Shown: piece by piece, positions 26,217-34,637 of the stretch
Layout: each line of letters opens with the position of its first letter
How positions within the stretch are numbered: position 1 is the first letter of the stretch
DNA from: Paenibacillus sp. CF384
Lineage (GTDB): Bacteria > Bacillota > Bacilli > Paenibacillales > Paenibacillaceae
Assembly (NCBI RefSeq): GCF_900106745.1
Contig: NZ_FNNV01000019.1
Coordinates: forward strand, 95,770-159,769
Length of the DNA stretch: 64,000 bases
Direction: 5' to 3'
The notes under the pieces: model-generated
The model's input: only the letters and a program-made list of their open reading frames with translations
Told to the model about the DNA's origin: nothing
The model's database searches: none
Position numbers and translations under genes: made by a program

Positions 26217-26996
26217 TTAAAATAAAATCGAAATCCAAATTTTTAAGACTGTTGCTGAAATCAATCCTGCCAAGATCCATTGAAGCATCTTTGTGTTGAT
26301 ATTTTTACTTAGTTTCGCACCGATCGGCGAAGCAATGGTGCTGGCAATAACCAGGACAATGGATGGAATCAATAACATATGTCCGCCCATTAACTTTCCT
26401 GTCGTGGATCCAATCGACGAAATAAACGTAATTGCAAGCGAGGATGCAATTGCTACCCTTGTTGGAATTTTTAGTACCACAAGCATCACTGGAACAGTTA
26501 TAAAAGCGCCTGCTGCTCCTACAATTCCAGAAACAGTACCGATCATAAAAGCTAAAGTAATAGCTAAACGTTTATTGAATGTCACTTTGCTTAAATTTTG
26601 CGAATCATTCCCTTTTTTCGGCAGAAACATCATTCCGGCTGCAATCAGAGCCAAGATGGCATATACGATATTGATCACTGAACTTGGCAACGTATTTGAA
26701 ACAAAGCTGCCCAAGAAACTCCCCGTGATAATGGACACGCCCATATAGAGAACTAATGTTTTATTAACATGTCCGCCTCTTCGGAAAACCAGCATTCCCA
26801 TAAAACTCGCGAAGAAAACTTGAACTGCACTGATTGCTGATACTTCCTGAGCAGTAAAAGCCGCAAATCCTAAAGCAGGCGGGATAAACAGCAACATCGG
26901 ATAGTTAATAATCGAACCGCCGATTCCCACCATTCCAGAAATGAATGAGCCCAAGAAGCCAATCGCGAAAATGGTCATGATCCATGCCAAATCCAT
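26217..26996 (-). CDS. tauE: TauE/SafE family sulfite/sulfonate exporter
   Basis: A 259-residue permease with seven to eight hydrophobic segments. It shows the repeated family motif GFLGSFISGMVGIGGSII and, in the second half, GTVSGIVGAAGAFITVP. It heads the CstR-controlled operon and has two operators upstream. In persulfide-response operons this family exports the sulfite made by the dioxygenase. Confidence 0.9.
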   Translation of the reverse strand: MDLAWIMTIFAIGFLGSFISGMVGIGGSIINYPMLLFIPPALGFAAFTAQEVSAISAVQVFFASFMGMLVFRRGGHVNKTLVLYMGVSIITGSFLGSFVSNTLPSSVINIVYAILALIAAGMMFLPKKGNDSQNLSKVTFNKRLAITLAFMIGTVSGIVGAAGAFITVPVMLVVLKIPTRVAIASSLAITFISSIGSTTGKLMGGHMLLIPSIVLVIASTIASPIGAKLSKNINTKMLQWILAGLISATVLKIWISILF

Positions 26997-27043
26997 AAGG
27001 CTCCTACCTCTCTAAAAAATAAATTTAGTATGTTTCAGTCTTT

Positions 27044-27059
27044 ATACCCCATGGGGTAT
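27044..27059. promoter_or_regulatory. CstR operator, proximal, tauE promoter
   Basis: ATACCCCATGGGGTAT is a perfect 16-bp palindrome 48 bp upstream of the tauE start. It matches the CsoR/CstR-type ATACCC-N4-GGGTAT pattern. Confidence 0.8.
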
Positions 27060-27135
27060 TATTTAAGGCAAAAAAAATATTTATCAATTCCGGTTTCGAA
27101 AGAAATCCTTTTTTAGACCCCTTTTATTGATACCA

Positions 27136-27151
27136 ATACCCGTATGGGTAT
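27136..27151. promoter_or_regulatory. CstR operator, distal, tauE promoter
   Basis: ATACCCGTATGGGTAT, again ATACCC-N4-GGGTAT with exact half-sites, 92 bp centre to centre from the proximal site. Tandem sites suggest tight control. Confidence 0.75.
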
Positions 27152-27213
27152 ATAAATACTATAGTGAACTTTTGCTTCTCCGTCAACCTCTTATTGTTTT
27201 GGAACACGTAAAG

Positions 27214-27252
27214 TCCGTTAACTAAGGAATAGCGCAAGGATAGGTTAACGGA
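27214..27252. repeat. Inverted repeat
   Basis: TCCGTTAAC and GTTAACGGA form exact 9-bp arms separated by 21 bp, between the CstR operators and the small membrane peptide gene. No T run follows. It could be an operator or an element end; nothing nearby decides this. Confidence 0.4.
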
Positions 27253-27270
27253 TCGGGTACATTTTTTTCA

Positions 27271-27369
27271 TCAGAAAATAAGACTGAAAAGGATAGCAAG
27301 CAAAAGTAATCCTAAAACTACAATTGAAACAGCTAACAAGACAGCAGATGCTTTATTTGTCGTTTTCAT
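27271..27369 (-). CDS. 32-residue membrane peptide
   Basis: A short gene starting at the ATG at 27369, 7 bp after GGGGGGGA. It encodes MKTTNKASAVLLAVS and then one hydrophobic helix ending FSLIF. Codon choice and ribosome site support translation. It lies between lgt and the CstR cluster. No family recognised. It could be a small regulatory membrane protein. Confidence 0.55.
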   Translation of the reverse strand: MKTTNKASAVLLAVSIVVLGLLLLAILFSLIF

Positions 27370-27483
27370 TAGTTCTTCCCCCCCAGAATAATTTCATTAA
27401 ATACATTCACTTGCTGAATTATCTTTCTCATTCCATAAACATGATATACATTAAAAATACTGCTATTCCCGCCTTTGTATAAC

Positions 27484-27517
27484 AAAAATGAACTCCTGCC
27501 ATAAGTATGGCAGGAGT
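27484..27517 (-). terminator. Terminator after lgt
   Basis: ACTCCTGCCAT and ATGGCAGGAGT arms, 4-base loop, followed on the minus strand by TTCATTTTTGTT. It lies 14 bp past the lgt stop. Confidence 0.88.
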
Positions 27518-27530
27518 ATAGAATGGAGTA

Positions 27531-28466
27531 TTAGGTTTCACGGGGCTGCTGCCCTTGAATTGCTGTAGCAGCCCAGATTTCGGTTTCAACGGAGGAACTA
27601 TAAGGGATAGAGCTTTTTTGTTTCCGGCGAATAAAAATAAACGCAACGGCTGCTATAAGAATGGCTACCGCAAGCAACTGAGAAATACGAATATTTTTAC
27701 CCGCTTCCATCGCTCCCCAGCCAAAGGAACTCATCGGGCTCCATATTTCTTTAAGAAACGAGGCCAACCACTGAGGGCCTGCGAAGGCAAGGCTGTCTGT
27801 GCGAACACCTTCTACATAAAAACGACCGAGCGAATACCAGATGAAATAACTCATAAACAGCTCGCCTGACCGCAAGAACGATCTTCGGCGAATCCATAAC
27901 AAAAGCAAAAGTCCGGTTAAACTCCATATTGATTCATATAAAAACGTCGGGTGGTAATACTGCCCGTTAATGTACATTTGGTTTACGATAAAGTCTGGAA
28001 GATGCAAGGTATTTCGCAAGAAACTCTCCGATACAGGACCGCCATGCGCTTCTTGGTTCATAAAGTTCCCCCAGCGCCCGATCATCTGTCCGGTAATTAA
28101 ACCAGGTGCGCAAAAATCAGCAATTCGCCAGAAGTCATACCCTTTCCTCCGCGTATAAATAACAGCCGCCAGAATAGCACCAATTAAAGCGCCGTAAATG
28201 GCTATGCCGCCGTGCCATATTGCAATAATGTCGGTTAAGTTATCTTTATAATAGTTCCATTCAAATGCTACATAGTAAGTCCTCGCGCCAATTAAAGCGG
28301 ATGGCAGCCCGATTAACAGTAAGTCCATAAAAAAATCGGATGAAATACCAAATCGTTTTCCTTCTCTTATCGCAAGCATTAAACCAAGTAGAGCACCTAA
28401 ACCAATAATAATTCCATACCAGTGCACCTGGATAGGTCCCAAAGAAATAGCTATTGGATTCAACAC
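27531..28466 (-). CDS. lgt: Prolipoprotein diacylglyceryl transferase
   Basis: A 311-residue membrane enzyme that moves diacylglycerol from phosphatidylglycerol to the lipobox cysteine. It shows [15 protein letters not shown], then the Lgt signature [14 protein letters not shown] and [11 protein letters not shown] and [14 protein letters not shown]. The likely start is GTG at 28466 ([11 protein letters not shown]), by comparison with known Lgt N-termini; the frame is open further upstream. The place among accessory sulfur and ion genes suggests a second copy rather than the housekeeping one, but this cannot be checked here. Confidence 0.9.
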   Translation of the reverse strand: MLNPIAISLGPIQVHWYGIIIGLGALLGLMLAIREGKRFGISSDFFMDLLLIGLPSALIGARTYYVAFEWNYYKDNLTDIIAIWHGGIAIYGALIGAILAAVIYTRRKGYDFWRIADFCAPGLITGQMIGRWGNFMNQEAHGGPVSESFLRNTLHLPDFIVNQMYINGQYYHPTFLYESIWSLTGLLLLLWIRRRSFLRSGELFMSYFIWYSLGRFYVEGVRTDSLAFAGPQWLASFLKEIWSPMSSFGWGAMEAGKNIRISQLLAVAILIAAVAFIFIRRKQKSSIPYSSSVETEIWAATAIQGQQPRET

Positions 28467-28553
28467 GATTACGATCTCACATCCCTGAAAACAGAATAAA
28501 TACACTCTACTATAATAACAAAAAACTGTCCCATCGATTAACCTTCCGTATCT

Positions 28554-29834
28554 TTACATCAAGTATCTGAAATAGATATAGAAGCTTGATAAAACGATGG
28601 AAAATATCATCAGCGGAAAACCGATCTTCAAAAACTGGACAAATCTGATCGGATGCCCTTCTTTGGCCGACAAGCCGGCAACGATCAAATTGGCACTTGC
28701 TCCGATCAATGAACCGTTACCGCCCAAACAGGCACCAAGTGCAAGACTCCACCACAGCGGTTCAAGATTGCTGACCCCCATATTTCCCATCTCTTGTATC
28801 ATCGGAATCATCGTTGCTACAAAAGGGATATTATCCAGAAATGCAGATGCGATGGCACTTAGCCATAATATCAGCATCGATGTTGCAATTATATTGCCGC
28901 CCGTCAATTCAATGGCTTGTGCCGCTAACTCGGCAATGACACCTGTTTCGATTAGTCCGGAGACAAGGACAAACAATCCGACGAAGAAAAATATCGTCGT
29001 CCACTCTACTTTAGTAAGCGCACTCTCCATCATATGTTCTCCAGTGAGAAGAAGGAGCAAGAATGCGCCTGCCAATGCGACTGTAGCCGATTCCAAATGC
29101 AGCATCTGATGAAGAAAAAAACCAAGAATCGTGAAGCCCAATACAGCCAAGCACTTTTTTAACAATTTTTGATCCGTGATTAATTCTTTTTCATTCATTT
29201 CCATTATGCTGCGCTTGAGTTCAGGGCTCGTCTGAATATGCTTACGATAGAGATAAAAGAACATCGGAATGTAGGTTACCATGACAATGATCGCGATAGG
29301 CGCTAGATTGTTAATAAACGCCATGAATGTTAATTCTTTGACCGCGCTGCCAATCATAATGTTCGGAGGATCGCCGATCAATGTCGCTGTTCCTCCCACA
29401 TTAGACGCAATAATCTGAGTGATTAAATACGGCATCGGATTCACCCGCAGCTGACGTGTAATGCTGAATGTTACGGGGACCATAAGAAGAACGGTCGTCA
29501 CATTGTCAAGGAATGCCGACCCAATTGCCGTTATCCCGACTAATGCAAGCAATATCCTCATCGGATCACCTTTGGCTTTCTTGGCTGAAAGCACGGCGAT
29601 GTATTTAAACAATCCTGTCTCTGCCGTAGTACTCACAATGATCATCATCCCAATCAGAAGTCCTAGCGTATTAAAGTCGATGTGGTGAATAGCTGTTTCC
29701 TGATTGACAATTCCCAAACCAACCATCAATACTCCACCGATCATAGCAACAATTGTGCGGTGGATTTTTTCTGAAATAATCAATCCATAAATAACAAGAA
29801 ATACCCCGATTGCAACGATAGCTTGTTGTTCCAT
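28554..29834 (-). CDS. ArsB/NhaD family anion permease or Na+/H+ antiporter
   Basis: A 426-residue membrane protein with about twelve hydrophobic segments. It has two related halves with the family motif SAFLDNVTTVLLMVPVTF and, later, SAFLDNIPFVATMIPMI, plus IGDPPNIMIGSA and GGNGSLIGASANLIVAG. It is close to the gene at 34638-35918, with long identical stretches. The family transports arsenite, Na+/H+ or organic anions, and the substrate cannot be told from sequence. The start is the ATG at 29834, since the upstream ATG lies inside the GGAGG site. A leader with a terminator precedes it. Confidence 0.87.
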   Translation of the reverse strand: MEQQAIVAIGVFLVIYGLIISEKIHRTIVAMIGGVLMVGLGIVNQETAIHHIDFNTLGLLIGMMIIVSTTAETGLFKYIAVLSAKKAKGDPMRILLALVGITAIGSAFLDNVTTVLLMVPVTFSITRQLRVNPMPYLITQIIASNVGGTATLIGDPPNIMIGSAVKELTFMAFINNLAPIAIIVMVTYIPMFFYLYRKHIQTSPELKRSIMEMNEKELITDQKLLKKCLAVLGFTILGFFLHQMLHLESATVALAGAFLLLLLTGEHMMESALTKVEWTTIFFFVGLFVLVSGLIETGVIAELAAQAIELTGGNIIATSMLILWLSAIASAFLDNIPFVATMIPMIQEMGNMGVSNLEPLWWSLALGACLGGNGSLIGASANLIVAGLSAKEGHPIRFVQFLKIGFPLMIFSIVLSSFYIYFRYLM

Positions 29835-29869
29835 GTTAACCTCCATAAGAAGAAATGATGTAAAAAAAG

Positions 29870-29990
29870 CAAAAAGAGCCCGCTGTTGGCAGGCTCCTCC
29901 GGTAAAACATGCATATTATGTTTGGGTTTATCCCGATTATACGGTGGAGTCTCCGTAATGTAAAGTTATTTCCTCCTCCCGTCCATTTAA
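29870..29990 (-). promoter_or_regulatory. Leader with attenuator-like hairpin, first ArsB/NhaD gene
   Basis: On the minus strand GGAGGAGCCTGCCAACAGCG then GGCTCTTTTTGC forms a terminator hairpin 36 bp before the gene. The same block, GGAGGAGTCTGCCAA then GGGCTCTTTTTG, stands before the paralogue at 34638-35918. A further small hairpin (GGAGACTCC) lies upstream at about 29944-29954. A shared leader before two antiporter-like genes suggests a cis-acting RNA switch. Confidence 0.5.
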
Positions 29991-29999
29991 ACCAGCCAG

Positions 30000-31358
30000 T
30001 TAACCAATCATTATTTTCTCTTCAGGATAACGATATAGTTGTTTGCTTTCCGTTCGAGCCAGTGCATAGGCTAGTGTTAATGGCCCTAATCGTCCGATAA
30101 ACATGGTGGTAATAATAACTAGCTTACCTGCTGAAGTAAGCTCACTCGTTAATCCCATAGACATCCCTACTGTTCCAAATGCAGAAGTCGCTTCAAACAA
30201 TATCTCCAAAAAGTCTTTGTTTAAACGATGCTCTGTGATTGTAAGTAAAAATGTAGAAGTTAGCACAACGCCAAGCGAAATAATAATAACCGCCAATGAG
30301 CGTAAAATGAGGCTGGTTGCAATTCTTTTTTTGTAGAGTTGAAAATCCTCTCTGCCAGTTACTATCGTGATTACGGATAATACCAACACTGCAAAAGTAT
30401 TCGTTTTGATTCCACCTGCCGTTGAACCCGAGGAGCCCCCGATAAACATTAAGAAGATCATGAAAAATAGCGACGCGGGCATCATTATTGTAATATCAAT
30501 TGAATTAAAGCCCGCCGTTCTTGGCACAACGCCTTGAAAATAACTCGCCCATAATCTTTCTTCCCACGTAAGATGCCCGAAGGTGTTTGTATTGGTCATC
30601 TCTATAACAAATGTAACTACAACCCCCAGAACGATTAGAATCAGTGTTGTGGATACTACTATTTTGGTATGTAGAGATAATTCTTTCCAGTTGCGTTTCT
30701 TCATAAGGTCCAATATTACTGTAAATCCAAGACCGCCTAGAATAAATAAAAAGGAAATTACAATGTTAACAACAGGGTCACCAACGTATCTCATCAAACT
30801 GTCCGGCCACAATGCAAAACCGGCGTTATTAAATGCAGAGATGGAATGGAACACGCCATAATATAAAGCTTTCGCAACCCCATATTCCCCCATCCAGCCC
30901 ACAGTAAGTAAGAGAGCAGCAGAAAACTCAATTATCATAGCAATAAAAAAAATATTCAATGCTAATTTAACTACTCCTTGCGATGTCAGGGAGTTCATAG
31001 ATTGTTGAATTAATAAGCGTTCCTTGAGACCGATTTTTTTACCCAGCAGAACTGCAATGAATACGCCAAATGTCATGAAACCAAGTCCGCCAATTTGGAT
31101 CAGAATCATAATGACAACTTCCCCGAATGTTGTAAACGTCGACGGCGTATCTAGCACAATTAGTCCTGTTACGCAAACCGCAGATGCTGACGTAAATAAT
31201 GCATCCAACGCCCCAATACTATCTCCGGTTTCTGATGATATCGGGAGCGCAAGCAAGATCATCCCAATCAGAATGGATATGGCAAAACCGAACACAATCA
31301 TTCTGGGTGCCGAAATTTTTATTTTTTTCCTTTTAACCCCAACTATAGCGCTTCTCAT
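30000..31358 (-). CDS. ktrB: KtrB/TrkH family potassium channel subunit
   Basis: A 452-residue membrane protein with the four-repeat TrkH/KtrB layout. Pore loops include ASAVCVTGLIV, SISAFNNAGFALW, PRTAGFNSIDI and FGTVGMSMGLT, each with the conserved selectivity glycine. It starts MRSAIVGVKRKK at 31358 after GGGGAGAG. KtrB moves K+ with Na+ and normally works with the cytoplasmic ring protein KtrA, for which no gene is present here. KtrA from elsewhere may serve. It follows an attenuator-like leader. Confidence 0.9.
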   Translation of the reverse strand: MRSAIVGVKRKKIKISAPRMIVFGFAISILIGMILLALPISSETGDSIGALDALFTSASAVCVTGLIVLDTPSTFTTFGEVVIMILIQIGGLGFMTFGVFIAVLLGKKIGLKERLLIQQSMNSLTSQGVVKLALNIFFIAMIIEFSAALLLTVGWMGEYGVAKALYYGVFHSISAFNNAGFALWPDSLMRYVGDPVVNIVISFLFILGGLGFTVILDLMKKRNWKELSLHTKIVVSTTLILIVLGVVVTFVIEMTNTNTFGHLTWEERLWASYFQGVVPRTAGFNSIDITIMMPASLFFMIFLMFIGGSSGSTAGGIKTNTFAVLVLSVITIVTGREDFQLYKKRIATSLILRSLAVIIISLGVVLTSTFLLTITEHRLNKDFLEILFEATSAFGTVGMSMGLTSELTSAGKLVIITTMFIGRLGPLTLAYALARTESKQLYRYPEEKIMIG

Positions 31359-31382
31359 GTTCACTCTCCCCTTATTTATCAA

Positions 31383-31435
31383 ATAAAAAAGCCCCTCCAC
31401 TCTCAAGATATTATTCTCAGGAACCTATGGTGGTA
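31383..31435 (-). promoter_or_regulatory. Attenuator-like leader of ktrB
   Basis: On the minus strand ATACCACCATAGGTTCCTGA, then ATCTTGAGAGTGGAGGGGCT and TTTTTATTT. CCTGAGA/TCTTGAG and CCAC/GTGG pairings can form a stem directly before the T run. It is too short to be the c-di-AMP riboswitch found before kamA. Function unknown. Confidence 0.4.
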
Positions 31436-31455
31436 TTACTGTAATTAAAAGAAAC

Positions 31456-31782
31456 ATGGTTGTCAATGCTTCGAAATATGTGTTCCCTGCAATATTTCTC
31501 AGGTATTTCTCAAGCATTTTCGGTCAAGAAGCCCTCACGAAATGGCTTGAAACTCACCTGCGCAAGGATACCGATATGCTACTGCCAATCATCGAAAAAT
31601 GGAAACAAGATGGCGTACTTCTATCTGTTGACCCAGAGACCGTGGCAGGGGTATTACGCTCCCTGTTCCTGCTTGCCACACAACGCAAACAGGTTGGAGC
31701 AGCCTATCCGGAAACTCTCTCATTTCTTATCGACGCCGTTGTAGAACAACTGATTGTGACAAAGGGTGAAACCTATGAATGA
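31456..31782 (+). pseudogene. TetR family regulator, N-terminally truncated
   Basis: About 108 residues corresponding to a TetR ligand-binding C-terminal part (WLETHLRKDTDMLLPIIEKW, then GVLRSLFLLATQRKQVG). The DNA-binding helix-turn-helix is missing, and the frame starts only 98 bp from the divergent ktrB start. Its stop overlaps the start of the ABC ATPase gene, so it once formed an operon with the exporter. It appears cut by the rearrangement that brought in ktrB. Confidence 0.75.
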
Positions 31783-32701
31783 GGTAATCCTTACAGAGCG
31801 ATTGGCGAAACAATACGGGAGCTTCAATGCAGTAAATGATGTTTCACTCCAAGTCCTTCGAGGAGAGATCTACGGATTTCTGGGATTGAACGGTGCAGGG
31901 AAAACAACGATGATTCGCATGCTGCTTGGGATGATTCGTCCAACGAGCGGAGCTGCGTACCTAAAGGGCAAGCTTATCAACGCTGCCTCTTCAACGATAT
32001 GGAATCAGGTAGGATATATGGTTGAAACCCCCTATGCCTACCCCGATTTGACGGTGAGAGAGAATCTGGAAGCCATGCGGAAACTGCGTGGCATCGTTGA
32101 CTATCGCAGCGTGGAACGAATCATAGATCGATTGCAGCTAGGGGAATATCAGAATAAGAAGGCAAAAAACCTCTCTCTGGGAAATGCACAGCGGCTCGGA
32201 ATAGCGAAAGCGTTATTGCACGAGCCTGATATCCTTATTTTAGACGAGCCTTCTAATGGTCTTGATCCAATCGGTATTGTCGAGATTCGCGAGCTTCTTC
32301 AAGGTTTGGCCTATGAGCAAGGCGTAACCATCTTTATCTCCAGCCACCTGCTGGGAGAGGTCTCCAAACTGGCAACGCGCATTGGAATTATTCACGCTGG
32401 CAGCCTGCTTCAAGAGGTGAAGGCGTCCGAGTTAGAGCAGTGCCTCAGAAAACGTCTCCTTGTGGCTGCACGCGACCAACATACTGCCGAATCCATTCTG
32501 AAACTAAACGGCTTGCCCTATACGGTTAACGAACAAGGAATATTTGAACTCAGCCGCTCTGCAGAAGTTCTTCGACCGGATCATGTCGCCCGCCTATTCG
32601 TTCAAGCAGAATGTCCGCCAACCTTACTCCAAGTAATCGAAGAGGATCTTGAATCCTATTTTGTTCGTGTAATCGGGCAGAAAGGAGCTACGGCTGTATG
32701 A
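31775..32701 (+). CDS. ABC exporter ATPase, bacitracin-resistance (BcrA) type
   Basis: A 308-residue ATPase. Walker A GLNGAGKTTMIRM, signature LSLGNAQRLGIAKAL, Walker B ILILDEPSNGLDPIG, and a C-terminal extension of 90 residues typical of drug-export ATPases of the CcmA/BcrA group. The ATG at 31775 overlaps the tetR fragment stop and is followed by the permease gene in an ATGA overlap. Predicted to power export of a peptide antibiotic or lipid. Confidence 0.9.
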   Translation: MNEVILTERLAKQYGSFNAVNDVSLQVLRGEIYGFLGLNGAGKTTMIRMLLGMIRPTSGAAYLKGKLINAASSTIWNQVGYMVETPYAYPDLTVRENLEAMRKLRGIVDYRSVERIIDRLQLGEYQNKKAKNLSLGNAQRLGIAKALLHEPDILILDEPSNGLDPIGIVEIRELLQGLAYEQGVTIFISSHLLGEVSKLATRIGIIHAGSLLQEVKASELEQCLRKRLLVAARDQHTAESILKLNGLPYTVNEQGIFELSRSAEVLRPDHVARLFVQAECPPTLLQVIEEDLESYFVRVIGQKGATAV

Positions 32702-33480
32702 ATCAGATTAGGAATTCCTTAGAGGTAGAGATTCTGAAAATAATCAAATCTAACATGCTTTGGCTCACAATACTTGGGTTCACCTTTGCTCCGCTCATGC
32801 TGGGATTCCTTATGTTCATCCAAAAAAATCCGGAGTTCGCACGTAATGCTGGTTTACTGGGTAAAAAGGCAAATCTCGCCGGAGAAGCCGACTGGCCTGC
32901 ATACTTCGGCATGATAGCTCAAGTCGTCTCCATCGGCGGCATCATACTGTTCGGATTCGTCGCGGCCTGGGTGTTTGGTCGTGAATATACCGATCGAACA
33001 ATCAAGGATCTGCTCGCCTTACCGATATCCAGAACAAAGGTTGTCCTCTCTAAATTTATCGCAATCGCATTATGGTGTACGATTCTTAGTTTGGTTGTTA
33101 TCGCAGTAGGACTCGTAGTTGGCTTCTCGATCGGGTTACCGGGCTGGTCTTCGGAGCTTGCAAGGTATAGTGCCTCTATTATTATAGGAGCAGCTGTTAT
33201 GAATATCGTACTGTGTACTCCCGTTGCTTTTATCGCTTGTTACGGCCGCGGTTACATGGCACCTATGGGCTTCGTCATCGGAACGATTTTTCTATCCCAA
33301 ATCATTGGAACAATCGGTTATGGCGCTTACTTCCCATGGTCGATTCCTGCATTCTTCAGCGGAGCCGCAGGACCGGAGAATGCCGAACTAAGTGTTGTAA
33401 GTTACGTAATCGTGGTACTCTCCGGCCTACTTGGCATGTATGGTACACTTACATGGTGGCGTATGGCAGATCAGAGATAA
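32698..33480 (+). CDS. ABC-2 type permease partner of the BcrA-like ATPase
   Basis: A 260-residue membrane protein with six hydrophobic segments. The N-terminus MNQIRNSLEVEILKIIKSNM and the centre VFGREYTDRTIKDLLALPIS are typical of BcrB/ABC-2 permeases. Coupled to the ATPase gene by a 4-bp overlap. No further gene of the operon is visible. Confidence 0.88.
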   Translation: MNQIRNSLEVEILKIIKSNMLWLTILGFTFAPLMLGFLMFIQKNPEFARNAGLLGKKANLAGEADWPAYFGMIAQVVSIGGIILFGFVAAWVFGREYTDRTIKDLLALPISRTKVVLSKFIAIALWCTILSLVVIAVGLVVGFSIGLPGWSSELARYSASIIIGAAVMNIVLCTPVAFIACYGRGYMAPMGFVIGTIFLSQIIGTIGYGAYFPWSIPAFFSGAAGPENAELSVVSYVIVVLSGLLGMYGTLTWWRMADQR

Positions 33481-33571
33481 ACAAAAGCATCCCTTCCCTG
33501 TATAAAATAGATAGCATAGGAAAGACCATATAAGAGAAAGGGATCCTATTATCCGGAGGCGCATCAGTTAA

Positions 33572-34261
33572 GTGTATATGAGAATTGCTTCAAGTATCCT
33601 GCTTCTGTGGTTTGCTTTAGTGCCTTTAAGCACCATTGCCAGCCCTTCTTCACAAATCCCGCCAGCCACACAATCGATTACAAAAAAGCTTGGTTTAAAG
33701 AATAATGAAATCGCGATTCATTGGAACGATAAATTAGGAACCCCCTCCCTCTTGCAGGGTTCCTTAAGCTCTCCATCGGGACATTCACCCCAATGGATTG
33801 CATACGGGTTTCTCAATAAGCTGCGATCCACCTATGGTTTGCGTGACCCTAAACGCGATTTACAAATCGTGGATCTCGAGCGTACAGCTGATCTTAACAC
33901 AAACCTGAAATTGCAGCAGATGCTCTTTAATACCCCTGTATATGGCGCAACGCTTACGGTTCGGATCGATCATTCGGGCATTGTTCGCCTAGTGGAAGGC
34001 ACTATATATCCACACTTGGAACGAACCTTGTTCAATCGGGCGACGCATCCCGTTCTATCTCCCAAACAAGCTAAGCAAATCGCCTTACAACATCAGACTG
34101 ACAAAGACGCCTATGTCCGGCAAGAACCGGACGTGCGACTTTATTATTACCCTTTGCGCGGTGGAACCCAGCTTATTTATGAAGTTACTTTTCAACCTGC
34201 AGACTCAGCTGAATTGGCTCGTACCAAGGTACATGCTTTAATGGGGCATGTGATTCCTTAG
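33572..34261 (+). CDS. Secreted FTP/PepSY propeptide protein without protease domain
   Basis: A 229-residue protein with a signal peptide (MRIASSILLLWFALVPLST) cut after about residue 27. The body matches the propeptide of thermolysin-type (M4) metalloproteases: an FTP domain (IAYGFLNKLRSTYGL, NTPVYGATLTVRIDHSG) and a PepSY domain (VLSPKQAKQIALQH and LIYEVTFQ). The frame ends at the point where the catalytic domain would begin, and no HExxH follows. It is either a free-standing protease inhibitor or the remnant of an M4 gene. GTG at 33572 lies 12 bp after GGAGG; the ATG at 33578 is an alternative. Confidence 0.75.
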   Translation: MYMRIASSILLLWFALVPLSTIASPSSQIPPATQSITKKLGLKNNEIAIHWNDKLGTPSLLQGSLSSPSGHSPQWIAYGFLNKLRSTYGLRDPKRDLQIVDLERTADLNTNLKLQQMLFNTPVYGATLTVRIDHSGIVRLVEGTIYPHLERTLFNRATHPVLSPKQAKQIALQHQTDKDAYVRQEPDVRLYYYPLRGGTQLIYEVTFQPADSAELARTKVHALMGHVIP

Positions 34262-34277
34262 TACATAATCTCATAGT

Positions 34278-34323
34278 CGTCAAATAGCCCACGTCATGTA
34301 AACATGACGTGGGCTATTTGACG
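34278..34323. terminator. Long bidirectional hairpin
   Basis: A perfect 22-bp inverted repeat with a two-base loop. Left arm starts CGTCAAATAGCCCACGTCA. It separates the convergent propeptide gene and the 34336-34620 gene. Confidence 0.85.
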
Positions 34324-34335
34324 TTGTTTTAACTT

Positions 34336-34620
34336 TTAAATGTTACTCCATTCCAACCGCAATAGTAATTGAGCTTTAAACAGTTCCGTTAGAAAGTCCA
34401 CGTAATGCTCTTGCCGTACAATAACTCTGTATTCATGATTCGGGTATGCATAGAAGAGAACGTCCGTATAGTCCTTATTCTGATCAAAGAAATGCCAAAC
34501 CTGTCTGATGCGTTCCACATATGGCTTCTCCGTTAAAACTTGAATGTGAAATTCAAAATCGGTACCGTCTTGGGTCTCTTTAATATCCAGCACTTTGTTA
34601 TCAAACTGATAGCTGAGCAT
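34336..34620 (-). CDS. Hypothetical 94-residue protein
   Basis: Starts MLSYQFDNKVLDIKETQ at the ATG at 34620, 7 bp after GGAGGG, and lies 17 bp downstream of the second ArsB/NhaD gene. It is small, soluble and aromatic (VWHFFDQNKDYTDVLFYAYP). A longer reading frame upstream overlaps the transporter gene and was rejected. I do not recognise the family. Co-transcription suggests an accessory part in transport. Confidence 0.65.
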   Translation of the reverse strand: MLSYQFDNKVLDIKETQDGTDFEFHIQVLTEKPYVERIRQVWHFFDQNKDYTDVLFYAYPNHEYRVIVRQEHYVDFLTELFKAQLLLRLEWSNI

Positions 34621-34637
34621 TTGTAGCCCTCCGTTTC

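Noticed and set aside
31383..31440. c-di-AMP riboswitch before ktrB
   Set aside because: The leader is only about 55 bases and has none of the ydaO blocks found before kamA.
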